In this document: piece by piece, positions 1 to 7,682 of the stretch | Numbering within the stretch: position 1 is the first letter of the stretch | Layout of the letters: every line of letters begins with the position of its first letter | Assembly: GCF_030152825.1 (NCBI RefSeq) | Contig: NZ_JASLIP010000105.1 | Coordinates: 1 to 8,226, forward strand | Reading direction: 5' to 3' | Length of the DNA stretch: 8,226 nt | Source of the DNA: Corynebacterium sp. | GTDB taxonomy: Bacteria > Actinomycetota > Actinomycetes > Mycobacteriales > Mycobacteriaceae | The notes under the pieces: generated by a model | What the model was told of the DNA's origin: nothing | Seen by the model: the letters and a program-made list of their open reading frames with translations, nothing else | The model's database searches: none | Translations under genes and position numbers: made by a program

Positions 1-315
1 CACCAGCTCGAAGCGCCACCGCTGCCCACGAGTGAGTTTGCCCAGGAACCGGGAATAGTCCGCCGTTTGCGCAGGAAGCGTGTCCCACCCGGCCTGTTCC
101 ACCAGAACCGCACCCGTCGGCTTCTCTGGTCCCACCACATACAGCACATGCTCATGCTCACCCGGGTCCACGCGCCACAGCACCCTAGCGTCCGATTCGT
201 CCAGCTCAGGAGGAAACGCCGCACGCACCGCGGCGTGCATTCGCTGCGGGTCGCTCAGCAGCTTTCGCCCTTCCCTCCGGTGAGGGTTAAGCCGAATCTT
301 CGTGAATGTCGTCAT
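1..315 (-). CDS. cas6e: Cas6e (CasE/Cse3) crRNA-processing endoribonuclease, N-terminal part
   Basis: I read 105 codons with no stop from the ATG at 315 to the window edge; the C-terminal half lies outside (family length is about 200-230 aa). The protein starts MTTFTKIRLNPHRREGRKLL and continues through SDPQRMHAAVRAAFPP at residues 21-36 and RVLWRVD, then HVLYVVGPEKPT. This is the typical N-terminal ferredoxin-like fold of Cas6e. His27 lies in the position of the catalytic histidine known from the Thermus enzyme (His26). From family knowledge, it cuts pre-crRNA at the base of the repeat hairpin and stays bound to the 3' hairpin in Cascade. The start overlaps the cas5e stop by 4 nt (ATGA), and there is no strong ribosome site, which suggests translational coupling. 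The N-terminal motif makes the assignment firm. Whether the C-terminal glycine-rich loop is intact cannot be judged here. Confidence 0.93.
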   Translation of the reverse strand, partial: MTTFTKIRLNPHRREGRKLLSDPQRMHAAVRAAFPPELDESDARVLWRVDPGEHEHVLYVVGPEKPTGAVLVEQAGWDTLPAQTADYSRFLGKLTRGQRWRFELV

Positions 316-1034
316 GCTCGCATCACCGTTTCAAAGAACACATCACCCGTCGCGAACTTCTCGTCACCATCCGGGTTATCAATCTCCACATCCTCGGCAC
401 GAATCACTTCCCGCCACCCGTACTTTCGGTGCTCCGGGCTGAAAGAAACCGGCACGTCCTGGCGGGGAACCGATCCGCCCTCTCCGGGGTGGGCATCCCG
501 GTAGATCGCCAGGGAAACCGTCTTAGGCGATTCCTTACGGTGGGTCTTCGTCGCGTGCCACGTAGCGTGCCCGCGCACAGCTATTTCCGCATCGCCTTCA
601 ACAACCCCAATTACGAGCCCCGGGTGCACCGGGCAAGACCGGCGGCCCATGTACAGCGGAAACTTCGGGCTGCGCAGAGCCTCCGCGATGCCATCGAGCA
701 GCTCCTTGTCCTCAGCCTCCACAGCCGCAACAAATGCCGCGTCAGACAGGAAATAGCGAGTCACGAGGCTGGCATTGGCGTTCGGCTTGGTCTGCCACGG
801 CTGCGCGGTTTGGTAATCGCGCAGCAAGCTACCGGACTGATCAACCCTCACAGCCATACGCAGCTTCGCAAGGTCCTCCACACCATCAGTCCGGCGGCGG
901 CCCTGAGCTGCGGCGATGAGCCCCACGATCCCCGATTTCGTCGGGGTCGTGGCAGTCGCACGAATATGGAATCGAGACTCATCACCCCACGACTGCATCG
1001 GCCCCTTAAGCAAGAGCAATAGGGAATGTGTCAT
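312..1034 (-). CDS. cas5e: Cas5e (CasD) Cascade subunit
   Basis: A 240-aa protein of usual family length. Family motifs run in order: LLLLLKGPMQSWGDESRF at residues 5-22, the PTKSGIVGLIAAAQGR block at 31-46, AVRVDQSGSLLRDYQTAQPW at 61-80, the YFLSDAAFVAAVE block at 94-106, and FPLYMGRRSCPVHPG at 125-139. From established Cascade structures, Cas5e caps the 5' end of the crRNA by holding the 8-nt repeat handle and contacts Cas8e and the first Cas7e. It is not itself catalytic in type I-E, where Cas6e does the processing. Its ATG sits in TAATG with the cas7e stop (1-nt overlap) and has only a weak GGTGATGAG upstream, so translation probably depends on ribosomes ending cas7e. Its stop overlaps the cas6e start. 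No frameshift or truncation is visible. Confidence 0.96.
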   Translation of the reverse strand: MTHSLLLLLKGPMQSWGDESRFHIRATATTPTKSGIVGLIAAAQGRRRTDGVEDLAKLRMAVRVDQSGSLLRDYQTAQPWQTKPNANASLVTRYFLSDAAFVAAVEAEDKELLDGIAEALRSPKFPLYMGRRSCPVHPGLVIGVVEGDAEIAVRGHATWHATKTHRKESPKTVSLAIYRDAHPGEGGSVPRQDVPVSFSPEHRKYGWREVIRAEDVEIDNPDGDEKFATGDVFFETVMRA

Positions 1035-2164
1035 TACTCATCACCCATGAGCTGGTCGATGGCGCTGCTCAGCTGCTCCTTCAGCTCCGGAAGGGCAACC
1101 TCAGTTGCGATGCCCTCAAACGGCTCGGCCAACTGGCCCAGCCCCATGACGAAAGCAGCTGTCGGCTTAAATCCGTAGACCTTTTCCACGTCTGTCGCCT
1201 CTTGAGCCAAAGCTTCTGCACCAACTTCGCGGCGTCCCTTTTCCTCAGTGGCTTCCACCGGGGATTCAAAGGCGTTTACCAGCGACACTGGGCGCGTATC
1301 ACGCACGGCGACGTAGACCAGCTCCGGCAGAGTCTGGTTTGCGAAGGTATTGATCTTGCCGGTGGGCATCGACGCGATGAACGCCTCCACGAATTCCACG
1401 GCAGCAACCTTGGCGGCATCACGGGAATCGAGGTTCTCGGCCAATCCCTCAAGATTCACCGTTGCGTAGCGGTAGAGAGTGGAGGACATCATCTGAACGG
1501 TACCGATCATGCCAGCGCCCGTCTCTTCCCCTTCTTCTGCCAGGTCGTCGACAGCGGTGAAATAATCGAACTCCGGTGCAGACTCGTGAATGCCCAACGC
1601 GTGAGCAACCTGGACAGCGGCGTCCACATTGTAGGCAGCGTCATCGGCAACCATGCGGCCAAACATTGCAATATCCACGGAGTGATCCTGATCCAGGATT
1701 GCCTGGGCCTCGCGCTTGGTGAACTTCTCACCATCACGTTCAAGGATAGCCTTCACCGCGTTATCGATCTGGTGAGCGCTGAGGAAGAGCAGGTACCCAG
1801 TCTGCGGGTAGATCACCTCAACCTCGTCACCTTCTTCCTTCTTTGGCTTCTTCTCTACGGCTGTCTTAATACCCGCTGCCTTGAACAACTGTTCAGTACG
1901 TTCAATAGCTGCGTCCTGTTCGAGTCCCTGGGCTTCGAGACGGCGCGCAATCTTCTCCGGGAGGCGCTTGGAGCGGTCACCGATTTCCGTAGCATCAAAA
2001 TTTTCCTCGAAATAGCGACGGATGGCGCGCTTCCAGGACTGGGACGAAACCCGCTGACGCGGGACGCCACCGAAAATAGCGTTCTTCGGGGCACCAGTGT
2101 CGTCTCGATTGATCAGGGACGGTGGGAGGGACTGGAGGGCGTAGATGTCAACGATCTTGGACAT
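1034..2164 (-). CDS. cas7e: Cas7e (CasC/Cse4) Cascade backbone subunit
   Basis: A 376-aa protein, close to the family's usual 360-380 aa. The N-terminus has the hallmark IVDIYALQSLPPSLINRDD (residues 4-22) followed by TGAPKNAIFGG and QRVSSQSWKRAIR (37-49). Further family blocks are DIAMFGRMVADDAAYNVDAA (164-183), YFTAVDDL (201-208), YRYATVNL (231-238) and PTGKINTFANQTLP (267-280). Six copies normally line the crRNA spacer and form the Cascade backbone. Residues 104-118 are Lys/Glu-rich and may be a surface loop. It begins 48 nt after the cse2 stop, with its own good ribosome site: AAAGGA at 2177-2172, 7 nt before the ATG. An independent site fits the need for more Cas7e than other subunits. 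The long plus-strand reading frame over this gene is an antisense shadow. Confidence 0.97.
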   Translation of the reverse strand: MSKIVDIYALQSLPPSLINRDDTGAPKNAIFGGVPRQRVSSQSWKRAIRRYFEENFDATEIGDRSKRLPEKIARRLEAQGLEQDAAIERTEQLFKAAGIKTAVEKKPKKEEGDEVEVIYPQTGYLLFLSAHQIDNAVKAILERDGEKFTKREAQAILDQDHSVDIAMFGRMVADDAAYNVDAAVQVAHALGIHESAPEFDYFTAVDDLAEEGEETGAGMIGTVQMMSSTLYRYATVNLEGLAENLDSRDAAKVAAVEFVEAFIASMPTGKINTFANQTLPELVYVAVRDTRPVSLVNAFESPVEATEEKGRREVGAEALAQEATDVEKVYGFKPTAAFVMGLGQLAEPFEGIATEVALPELKEQLSSAIDQLMGDE

Positions 2165-2212
2165 TGAGGTTTCCTTTCGGATTAGTGGTTGAAAGCGGTG
2201 CTTAGTTGTGTG

Positions 2213-2902
2213 TTAGGCCGGTTCCGCATTGGCACGACCTCGGAAGGTTCCGTAAGCGAAATCGCGACCCCAGCGCAGCAGGACACCGTTACGGTGGCGT
2301 CGGTTCTGCAAGCTCCGGAGGTCGAACGCAAACTGGCCGTAATTGAACGCGATCTTGTTCGCTCGCAGCAGGCTCACAAGATTGCGAAGGTGAATTATTC
2401 GTGTTTCTTCGTCGAATGCCGACTGCATTGCATCGAATCGAGGCTTGATGGACTTAGAGTCCAGGACGGCGTGTAACCGCCCGCAAGCGGCTGCGAAAGA
2501 TCGCTCCTCGCTGTGCATGGGTTGCTGAGCACTCTGCATGTGCAGACCAAATAGCGTCAGTGCATGGAATGCTGCCCGCTCCGATGGCGTCGGTTGATCG
2601 GTCTTGCCTGTCTCACCCTCGCTGAGCGGAACGACCATCGCCATGAGCACCGTCTCCAAAGCCAGTGGATGACTCTCAAGTTTTAGTGCTCCGGCTTTGC
2701 GGAGTTCCGCCAACGTGCCTCGAGCGTGAGCGGCAGCGGTAGTGCCGCCAGTGAGGTAGTCGCGCTGCAACACCTCGGCAGTACGCCCAACAGCAAACTT
2801 CAGGTTGGGCCCCTGGCTGGTTTCCTTCGAGCTTGCAGCGCCGCCGTCAGCCGCCGCTTCTTCATCGACGGCGTCGAGGCCTTTTTCTAGCTGATCAGCC
2901 AT
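2213..2902 (-). CDS. cse2: Cse2/CasB (Cas11e) small Cascade subunit
   Basis: A 229-aa protein. The C-terminal part carries the family signature: RIIHLRNLVSLLRANKIAF (168-186), then NYGQFAFDLRSLQ (187-199) and VLLRWGRDFAYGTF (207-220), a helical basic region. From known structures, two copies form the belly of Cascade and stabilise the displaced strand and the crRNA-target duplex. The first 33 residues are acidic and Ala/Gly/Ser-rich with no expected fold, which makes the protein longer than the roughly 160-aa E. coli form. Its ATG overlaps the end of cas8e by 8 nt (ATGGCTGA), and AAGGAG lies 6 nt upstream inside the cas8e coding sequence, so it is probably coupled to cas8e translation. The call rests on both motif and position. 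Confidence 0.94.
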   Translation of the reverse strand: MADQLEKGLDAVDEEAAADGGAASSKETSQGPNLKFAVGRTAEVLQRDYLTGGTTAAAHARGTLAELRKAGALKLESHPLALETVLMAMVVPLSEGETGKTDQPTPSERAAFHALTLFGLHMQSAQQPMHSEERSFAAACGRLHAVLDSKSIKPRFDAMQSAFDEETRIIHLRNLVSLLRANKIAFNYGQFAFDLRSLQNRRHRNGVLLRWGRDFAYGTFRGRANAEPA

Positions 2903-4568
2903 TGTTTTCTCCTTCTGCTGTCGTGACCGTTTCAGGTACCGTCAGCGGTAGTTCCGTAGCGAGCTTTCGCTTCAGCTGCTGGAGCAGGGTTCCCGCGTTC
3001 ACGATGTGCTCGCCGCTGTCGCTTCCCACCAGTCGCCCGATGAGAGCCTTCTGGCCTGCACCATTGACTAGGTCCTTGGCGATGCTCAGAGCCTCCTGCC
3101 GCACCACGTGCTGCCACGTGGTCATCTGATTTTCCATGTCTTCCGGATCCAGCGCGCGCAACCAGGAGTGGAACTTCGGCTCAAGCCGGGTGTAGAGACG
3201 ATCGGCCGCATCGGCCCCGAACTCGTATTCGCCTCCCGCAGCCACATAGAGCTGGCCCGCGAACCAGCCCACAGCTGTCGCTGCTCTGCCGGTGGCCTCG
3301 GCATTGTTGCGAACATCGTTGCGGATCGCGCGGCTCCATTCGGAGTTCCGCAGCAAATGGATCGGCAAGCCGATGGACGCGTTGACTACCGTTCCATAGC
3401 TCGAGCTCTGCGCCCCATACGCCATGGATACGATGTTCACGTCGAGAACCTCGCGGTTCTCCAACATGTCCGCCACATTGTCGATATTTTTGGGCCGGAT
3501 TGGGGGCAATTGCCTGCTGGAATAGCCCGGATCCCCATCCACTGCCACGAGCGCATCCAAGGAGCGCCAGGTCGTCCGCGCCGAGTCGTATGGCCGCGGA
3601 TAATAAGCCTCGAAATCTTTCTTGGACTTGTTACTGCTGTGGCGCATCGGAGTCATCGGATCCCCGAAGATGTTCAGGCCGGCGTCCGGAATTCGATCAC
3701 CGTTACTGACAAGAACTCGTACGACCCCGCCGTTTTCACTGAACAGGCGAATCCTCCTGGATTGCCAAGTCGCCAGATCGGCCGGTCCCTTCGGCTCGGT
3801 TGCCTCAAGGTCTTGCGGTGCGGCAGTGTCGGGCTCCCGCTCCCAGACTGGCCGATCGGTCTCCGCTGCCGCGGGGACGCATTCGATCGTGGTGTTAAGC
3901 AGCAGGGTTTCCAGCAGAGTCTCGCCTCGAATGACTGTCCCGCCGGTGAAACCCGACCACCCTTGGCCGATCGGGTAGCCCTTTCCACCCTTAACTCGGG
4001 GGTCACCGACCGCACCGGACTTGATGCCGGAGTAGTCGTAGGCCTGGGCGTGGACCAGCCAGCGTGCGGCTTCGGCATAACTAATCGCGACTCGCCCTGG
4101 GCCGGTGCGCATGGTGAAGTAGTCGCCCTCCGCGTCTGGCAGGATCCGGCTGATGCTGCTGCTCGTATTCTTTGCTGTATGCAGGTCAGCGACCTGCATA
4201 AACGGCACGGTTGGGCTCAGGAGATCAAAACGATCTTCGACCTCATCCAAGTGCGCAAGGACAACCTCATCCTCACCACTGCGCCGCAAGTCATCTCGGG
4301 TGTCAAGGAACCAGTCATCCCACTCGAAATGCTGACGGCTCTTGGGATCCGGATACTGCCGTTTGAACTCGTGGTAGTGGGCTCGCCAGAAGATCGCCAG
4401 CAATACACGCAGGACTGCGTAGTCCTGGGTCGGAGAGTCGCCGACGATGGCCAACGGTCGAGCACTCCCGTCAAATACTTGTCGGATGCTCAATAGCTCG
4501 GTGCCCTTTGAGGTTCGACAAATCATCCACGGCTGGTGCACCAAGTTGAAGCTTTCGTTCTGTTCCAC
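2895..4568 (-). CDS. cas8e: Cas8e (Cse1/CasA) large Cascade subunit
   Basis: A 557-aa protein, a normal length for actinobacterial Cse1. The N-terminus has SFNLVHQPWMICRT (6-19), followed by the helix YAVLRVLLAIFWRAHYHEF (50-68). VPFMQVADLH (121-130), the GPGRVAISYAEAARWLVHAQ block (156-175) and a Gly/Lys-rich stretch SGAVGDPRVKGGKGYPIGQG (184-203) then match the large-subunit core. The last third is helical, as expected for the four-helix bundle. From family knowledge, Cas8e reads the PAM, starts DNA unwinding and recruits Cas3. The start is GTG at 4568, chosen because AAAGGAG at 4582-4576 sits 7 nt upstream and the conserved SFNL motif follows within six residues; the next in-frame Met (residue 15) would remove that motif. 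The stop overlaps the cse2 start. Confidence 0.96.
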   Translation of the reverse strand: MEQNESFNLVHQPWMICRTSKGTELLSIRQVFDGSARPLAIVGDSPTQDYAVLRVLLAIFWRAHYHEFKRQYPDPKSRQHFEWDDWFLDTRDDLRRSGEDEVVLAHLDEVEDRFDLLSPTVPFMQVADLHTAKNTSSSISRILPDAEGDYFTMRTGPGRVAISYAEAARWLVHAQAYDYSGIKSGAVGDPRVKGGKGYPIGQGWSGFTGGTVIRGETLLETLLLNTTIECVPAAAETDRPVWEREPDTAAPQDLEATEPKGPADLATWQSRRIRLFSENGGVVRVLVSNGDRIPDAGLNIFGDPMTPMRHSSNKSKKDFEAYYPRPYDSARTTWRSLDALVAVDGDPGYSSRQLPPIRPKNIDNVADMLENREVLDVNIVSMAYGAQSSSYGTVVNASIGLPIHLLRNSEWSRAIRNDVRNNAEATGRAATAVGWFAGQLYVAAGGEYEFGADAADRLYTRLEPKFHSWLRALDPEDMENQMTTWQHVVRQEALSIAKDLVNGAGQKALIGRLVGSDSGEHIVNAGTLLQQLKRKLATELPLTVPETVTTAEGENNG

Positions 4569-4575
4569 GGCTTCG

Positions 4576-4582
4576 CTCCTTT
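4576..4582 (-). promoter_or_regulatory. Ribosome binding site setting the GTG start of cas8e
   Basis: AAAGGAG on the minus strand, 7 nt before GTG at 4568-4566. It is the strongest site in the gap between cas3 and cas8e and supports the non-ATG start. Confidence 0.8.
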
Positions 4583-4583
4583 C

Positions 4584-4703
4584 TTAACTCTTCGCTCTTA
4601 GTTCGTCATCAGCTTTGTCTAATAATTTACGCGGGGCGCCGGACATGGCTTGCTTTCCGCATTTCGAAAATCGAACGGCGGCGGTTAAACCGGTCTTCAA
4701 CAC
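4584..4703 (-). CDS. Candidate 39-codon small ORF between cas3 and cas8e
   Basis: A reading frame fills most of the 142-bp gap: GTG at 4703 or TTG at 4700, stop TAA at 4586-4584. The predicted peptide begins (M)LKTGLTAAVRFSKCGKQA and ends MSGAPRKLLDKADDELRAKS, so it is basic in the first half and charged at the end. GAGGAG overlaps the cas3 stop and lies 6 nt before the TTG, a plausible site for a coupled start. An internal ATG at 4646 with GGAAAG upstream would give a 20-aa version. Against coding: codons 5, 26, 27, 34 and 35 (counted from TTG) are TTA, TTA, TTA, CTA and AGA, which look rare beside the GC-rich neighbours. I recognise no family, and the gap could simply be an untranslated spacer. 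Confidence 0.25.
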   Translation of the reverse strand: MLKTGLTAAVRFSKCGKQAMSGAPRKLLDKADDELRAKS

Positions 4704-4710
4704 TTTCTCC

Positions 4711-7521
4711 TCACTCCCCTTTCGCCAGGTAGCCGACCTGAATCCCAAGTTCAGAGCTATATTTCACGCGGAACCTTCCCACGGTCGCCTCGCCTGTCTC
4801 ATTCAAAGGAAGAGCGAGCTGCCCCTTGAGGAGGTACTGCTCCTGCCACTCGGGAGGGGTGGTCTCTTCCAGTTGACCAACCACGTCCTCAAAGTCCTTG
4901 TCGTACCTGGTCATTCGGGTCGGCAGACGCACCGTACTCATTGCGAGCAGCCGGGCTTGTTCGTATGTCGGCGCAACCCCATCCAGGATTTCCTGCGGCT
5001 CACCGTCAGCCAGCAAGCGGTAGCCGTATTCGGTGCTCATAACGGGGATCACCTCAACCGTCGGCTCGCTATCGCGGACTTGGGCGGCTCCGCGCTCTTC
5101 ATCCCCGAGCAGCCTGGATGTGCGCTCGTTCGGGAAGAACAGCTCTTTCAACTCCTTGGCAAGTGAAGCGGAGCCGATGCGGAAACTCTTCGATCGCTCG
5201 TGCGCCCGGTTGGAGCGGGTCTCACTCTCCCGCTCCGCATCCGTCCATAGTTCGGTCCACGCCGCCGGCACCTCGTATTTTCCGCCGTATACCGCCTCCA
5301 CCAGCGGTGCAGTGTCATCCGGGCGCCGGAACCGGTCCGGGAGGCATAGGAGCGTGGCCAGCAGAATCTTCGGGTCGTAAATTGCTTGCGCACCACGATC
5401 CAGTTCCGGAACCTTGCCACCCCCAGACACGCCGCGGATAAATACCTTCGGCTCTCTCAGTGCTTCCGGCCTGTCCTCCACGGGGCGGCGGTGACGATGA
5501 ATCCGCCCAATGCGCTGAATCACGAGGTCCATGGGCGCGAGATCAGTTATCAATACGTCCGCATCAATATCCAGCGACTGCTCCGCGACCTGTGTGGCAA
5601 CCACAATCTTCCGCCAGGGCCGCCCGGCTCCCCGGCGCGCCTTAGGTCCCAGCTCCTCGCGCAGCTGGTCCTCTCGCTGGGATCGTTCCCAGGCCATGAA
5701 ACCGGCATGATGCAGCTCCACTTCGCCTGGATAGTCCGCCTTCAGTTCCTCGTAAGCCTCCTGGGCTCTGGCGATGGTGTTGCAAATGATCAGCGCACAG
5801 CCACCGTCCTCCAGCAGCCCCTCGAGCAACCCCTTCAGCTCACCCACCTCGTCTCCGATGACTCGCACCGAGGCATCCAAGTTTTGTGGCGACGCTTTCG
5901 GCTCCCACACCTCTTCGCTTTCCTGTGTGACCACCGTGATCCGCGGGTACGCATCCGAATTCACACTCAAGGAATGCCCGCTATAGGCCTCCGCAAGTTC
6001 CTCCCGCTGCTCACTCGGCAGCGTCGCGGTCATCACAATCACGCTGGCGCCGTAATAGGCAAGCCACTCCAGCGTGGTCTTGAGGTAATCCGAGGTATAG
6101 GCATCGTAGGAGTGCACCTCGTCGAAAATGATGACCTTCCCGGCGAGCGCCAGATGGCGAAGCATGGAGTAGCGCTGCATCAGAGCAAGCATGAGGACCT
6201 GGTCCACGGTTCCGACCACGATATTCGACAACAGGCCACGCCGGCGCCCGCTCATCCAGTGGCTAGCGACCACTCTGCCCGCTGCACCACCGGCTTCATC
6301 CTCGGCAATGTGCTGGTAATTCTTCCTCAGCTCCTGATAGGGCTCTGCTAGCTGGTTTTTTGAGTGGGCCAGGTACAAGGACGCCACCCGCTCGTCCGTG
6401 GTATTTCCTGCCCAGTTAATCGTGCGTTCCAGTAGGCCGTTGGCTGTCGCCATGGTTGGCGCAGCGAAGTAGATCCCCTGAGCGCCATTGCGTGCACTGA
6501 TCTGGTGGGCAGCCGCCAGAGCTGCTTCGGTCTTTCCCACCCCGGTTTCCGCTTCCAGGATGTACAACGCAGGCCCCTCGGTTGCTCGCGCTGCTTCAGC
6601 CATTGCCCGCTGGACGCTTCGCGCCTGGAACTCGCCGGGCCAGCCAAAGGAGCGCCGGAAGAAGTCATCAACATCCTCGACCGGCCGTGCAGGCGCCCAC
6701 GGTTCGGTGATGTCCGTCGCCGCCATACCTTCCACCAGCCGCTGTTTCATCGGCTGAGCGTCCAAGGGAAAAGCATCCACGTTGGATGCAATCCAGTCCG
6801 CGAACACCACTATGCCGGTGAGTAGCTGCAGCTCGGGAGCCCTCGGAGTTGCCATCTTCTCGAGCACTGGTCGGATCTCTGTGACCGCAGCAATGCCATC
6901 CAGCAATTCCTCGTGCACCTTCAACCAGGGCTCAGGGTATCCCTCCAGCATGTCCTCAATGTCATGGAGGAGACCGATGTCGACCGGAGGAGTGCCGTGG
7001 TGCGCTCCCACGATGGAGGCCAGCCGCCGACGCTTAGACCTGGCGAGATCGGTGGCCGAATCGAGCCAGCGCGCAACGATCGCCTGCGAGGCTACGCTGT
7101 GTGGCACAGCCTGGAGCCCAGCCTCGCGGTATCCCTTCTCCAAGGGGAGCCCCGCGTCATCGACAGCATTGAGCAGGTACTCATACTCGGGCTTCTTTTC
7201 GAGGAGGCGCTGAAAGTAGATCGTCGCCTTGCCCGCATCATGGCTACCCGTGAACCAGACGACCAGCCGCTGGAGCTCATCTTTCTCCAGCCCCAGCTTT
7301 GCGGCCAGGTGCCGCTTCGTTGCATCCGCAACCCACACGTCATAGACCTCACCGGCCACAGCTGCTGCGTCGGCAAGGTGCTGCGAGAGGTTTAGGTAAT
7401 GCCCCTCCTCGCCAGATTTCGCCCATAATGCTGCCAGTTGTGGGCTCGCCCCATCGAGCCATGTCTGCAGGGCTCGAACGAGATCGCTCGAATCCGAAGC
7501 GGCGTGTCCGGGGTTGGTCAT
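4711..7521 (-). CDS. cas3: Cas3 nuclease-helicase (HD + DExH)
   Basis: A 936-aa protein, a normal length for type I-E Cas3. The N-terminal HD nuclease domain carries H48 (LSQHLADAA), the H94-D95 pair in GSHDAGKA, H141 (VPHSVASQ), the H174-H175 pair in GAHHGTPP, and D242 in VFADWIAS, which match the metal ligands. The superfamily 2 helicase follows: motif I ETGVGKTE (325-332), motif II DEVH (467-470), motif III TAT (498-500), ICNTIARAQ (579-587), motif V ATQVAEQSLDID (642-653) and motif VI QRIGRIHRHRR (669-679). The C-terminal domain follows from about 730. From family knowledge, it is recruited by Cas8e after R-loop formation, nicks the displaced strand and degrades it 3' to 5'. All catalytic motifs seen are intact. 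The ATG start is supported by GGAGGA 4 nt upstream. It is the first gene of the operon, ending 142 nt before cas8e. Confidence 0.98.
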   Translation of the reverse strand: MTNPGHAASDSSDLVRALQTWLDGASPQLAALWAKSGEEGHYLNLSQHLADAAAVAGEVYDVWVADATKRHLAAKLGLEKDELQRLVVWFTGSHDAGKATIYFQRLLEKKPEYEYLLNAVDDAGLPLEKGYREAGLQAVPHSVASQAIVARWLDSATDLARSKRRRLASIVGAHHGTPPVDIGLLHDIEDMLEGYPEPWLKVHEELLDGIAAVTEIRPVLEKMATPRAPELQLLTGIVVFADWIASNVDAFPLDAQPMKQRLVEGMAATDITEPWAPARPVEDVDDFFRRSFGWPGEFQARSVQRAMAEAARATEGPALYILEAETGVGKTEAALAAAHQISARNGAQGIYFAAPTMATANGLLERTINWAGNTTDERVASLYLAHSKNQLAEPYQELRKNYQHIAEDEAGGAAGRVVASHWMSGRRRGLLSNIVVGTVDQVLMLALMQRYSMLRHLALAGKVIIFDEVHSYDAYTSDYLKTTLEWLAYYGASVIVMTATLPSEQREELAEAYSGHSLSVNSDAYPRITVVTQESEEVWEPKASPQNLDASVRVIGDEVGELKGLLEGLLEDGGCALIICNTIARAQEAYEELKADYPGEVELHHAGFMAWERSQREDQLREELGPKARRGAGRPWRKIVVATQVAEQSLDIDADVLITDLAPMDLVIQRIGRIHRHRRPVEDRPEALREPKVFIRGVSGGGKVPELDRGAQAIYDPKILLATLLCLPDRFRRPDDTAPLVEAVYGGKYEVPAAWTELWTDAERESETRSNRAHERSKSFRIGSASLAKELKELFFPNERTSRLLGDEERGAAQVRDSEPTVEVIPVMSTEYGYRLLADGEPQEILDGVAPTYEQARLLAMSTVRLPTRMTRYDKDFEDVVGQLEETTPPEWQEQYLLKGQLALPLNETGEATVGRFRVKYSSELGIQVGYLAKGE

Positions 7522-7525
7522 AAAA

Positions 7526-7531
7526 TCCTCC
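7526..7531 (-). promoter_or_regulatory. Ribosome binding site of cas3
   Basis: GGAGGA on the minus strand followed by TTTT and ATG (7521). It is a near-perfect anti-16S match and fixes the cas3 start. Confidence 0.85.
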
Positions 7532-7552
7532 GTACTTCGGGTTGCAAAAGCT

Positions 7553-7581
7553 ATTCTAGACCAAGGCCATCGCCAGGGAAA
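7553..7581 (-). promoter_or_regulatory. Candidate promoter of the cas operon
   Basis: On the minus strand TAGAAT (7558-7553) matches the actinobacterial -10 form TANAAT. It is preceded at 17 nt by TTTCCC (7581-7576) as a weak -35. The start would fall near 7547, leaving a leader of about 25 nt that contains the cas3 ribosome site. No other element this close to cas3 looks as good. The assignment is from sequence similarity alone. Confidence 0.55.
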
Positions 7582-7593
7582 TGGATTTCTCCC
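7576..7593. repeat. Imperfect palindrome over the cas promoter -35 (possible operator)
   Basis: GGGAAAT-GG-ATTTCTCCC: GAAAT/ATTTC arms pair perfectly around a 2-nt centre, and the pairing extends to GGG/CCC across one extra T. It covers the candidate -35 of the cas promoter, a usual place for a repressor site. The binding protein is unknown. Confidence 0.4.
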
Positions 7594-7682
7594 CTTTCAT
7601 ACATTCCCTAAATTCCCAATTAGATATTTTGTTATCCGTCGCGCACTCTTGCTCCCGCGAATAACACCGCGTAACGTGGAAC

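Noticed and set aside
306..1022. 238-codon plus-strand reading frame opposite cas5e
   Set aside because: Overlaps the well-supported cas5e on the other strand; Arg-rich composition and no motif.
1028..2167. 379-codon plus-strand reading frame opposite cas7e
   Set aside because: It mirrors cas7e on the other strand, has no recognisable domain, and cas7e has full family motifs.
3108..4496. 462-codon plus-strand reading frame opposite cas8e
   Set aside because: Antisense shadow of a clear cas8e gene; the translation shows no family signature.
5386..6351. 321-codon plus-strand reading frame opposite the cas3 helicase
   Set aside because: Antisense shadow of the helicase domain; the His/Arg/Leu-rich content is typical of reverse-strand reading in GC-rich genes.
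7649..7677. Plus-strand promoter TTGCTC/TAACGT in front of the repeat-like units
   Set aside because: The 17-nt spacing would put a start near 7684, at repeat unit 1, but both hexamers match consensus in only three positions, too weak to list as a feature.
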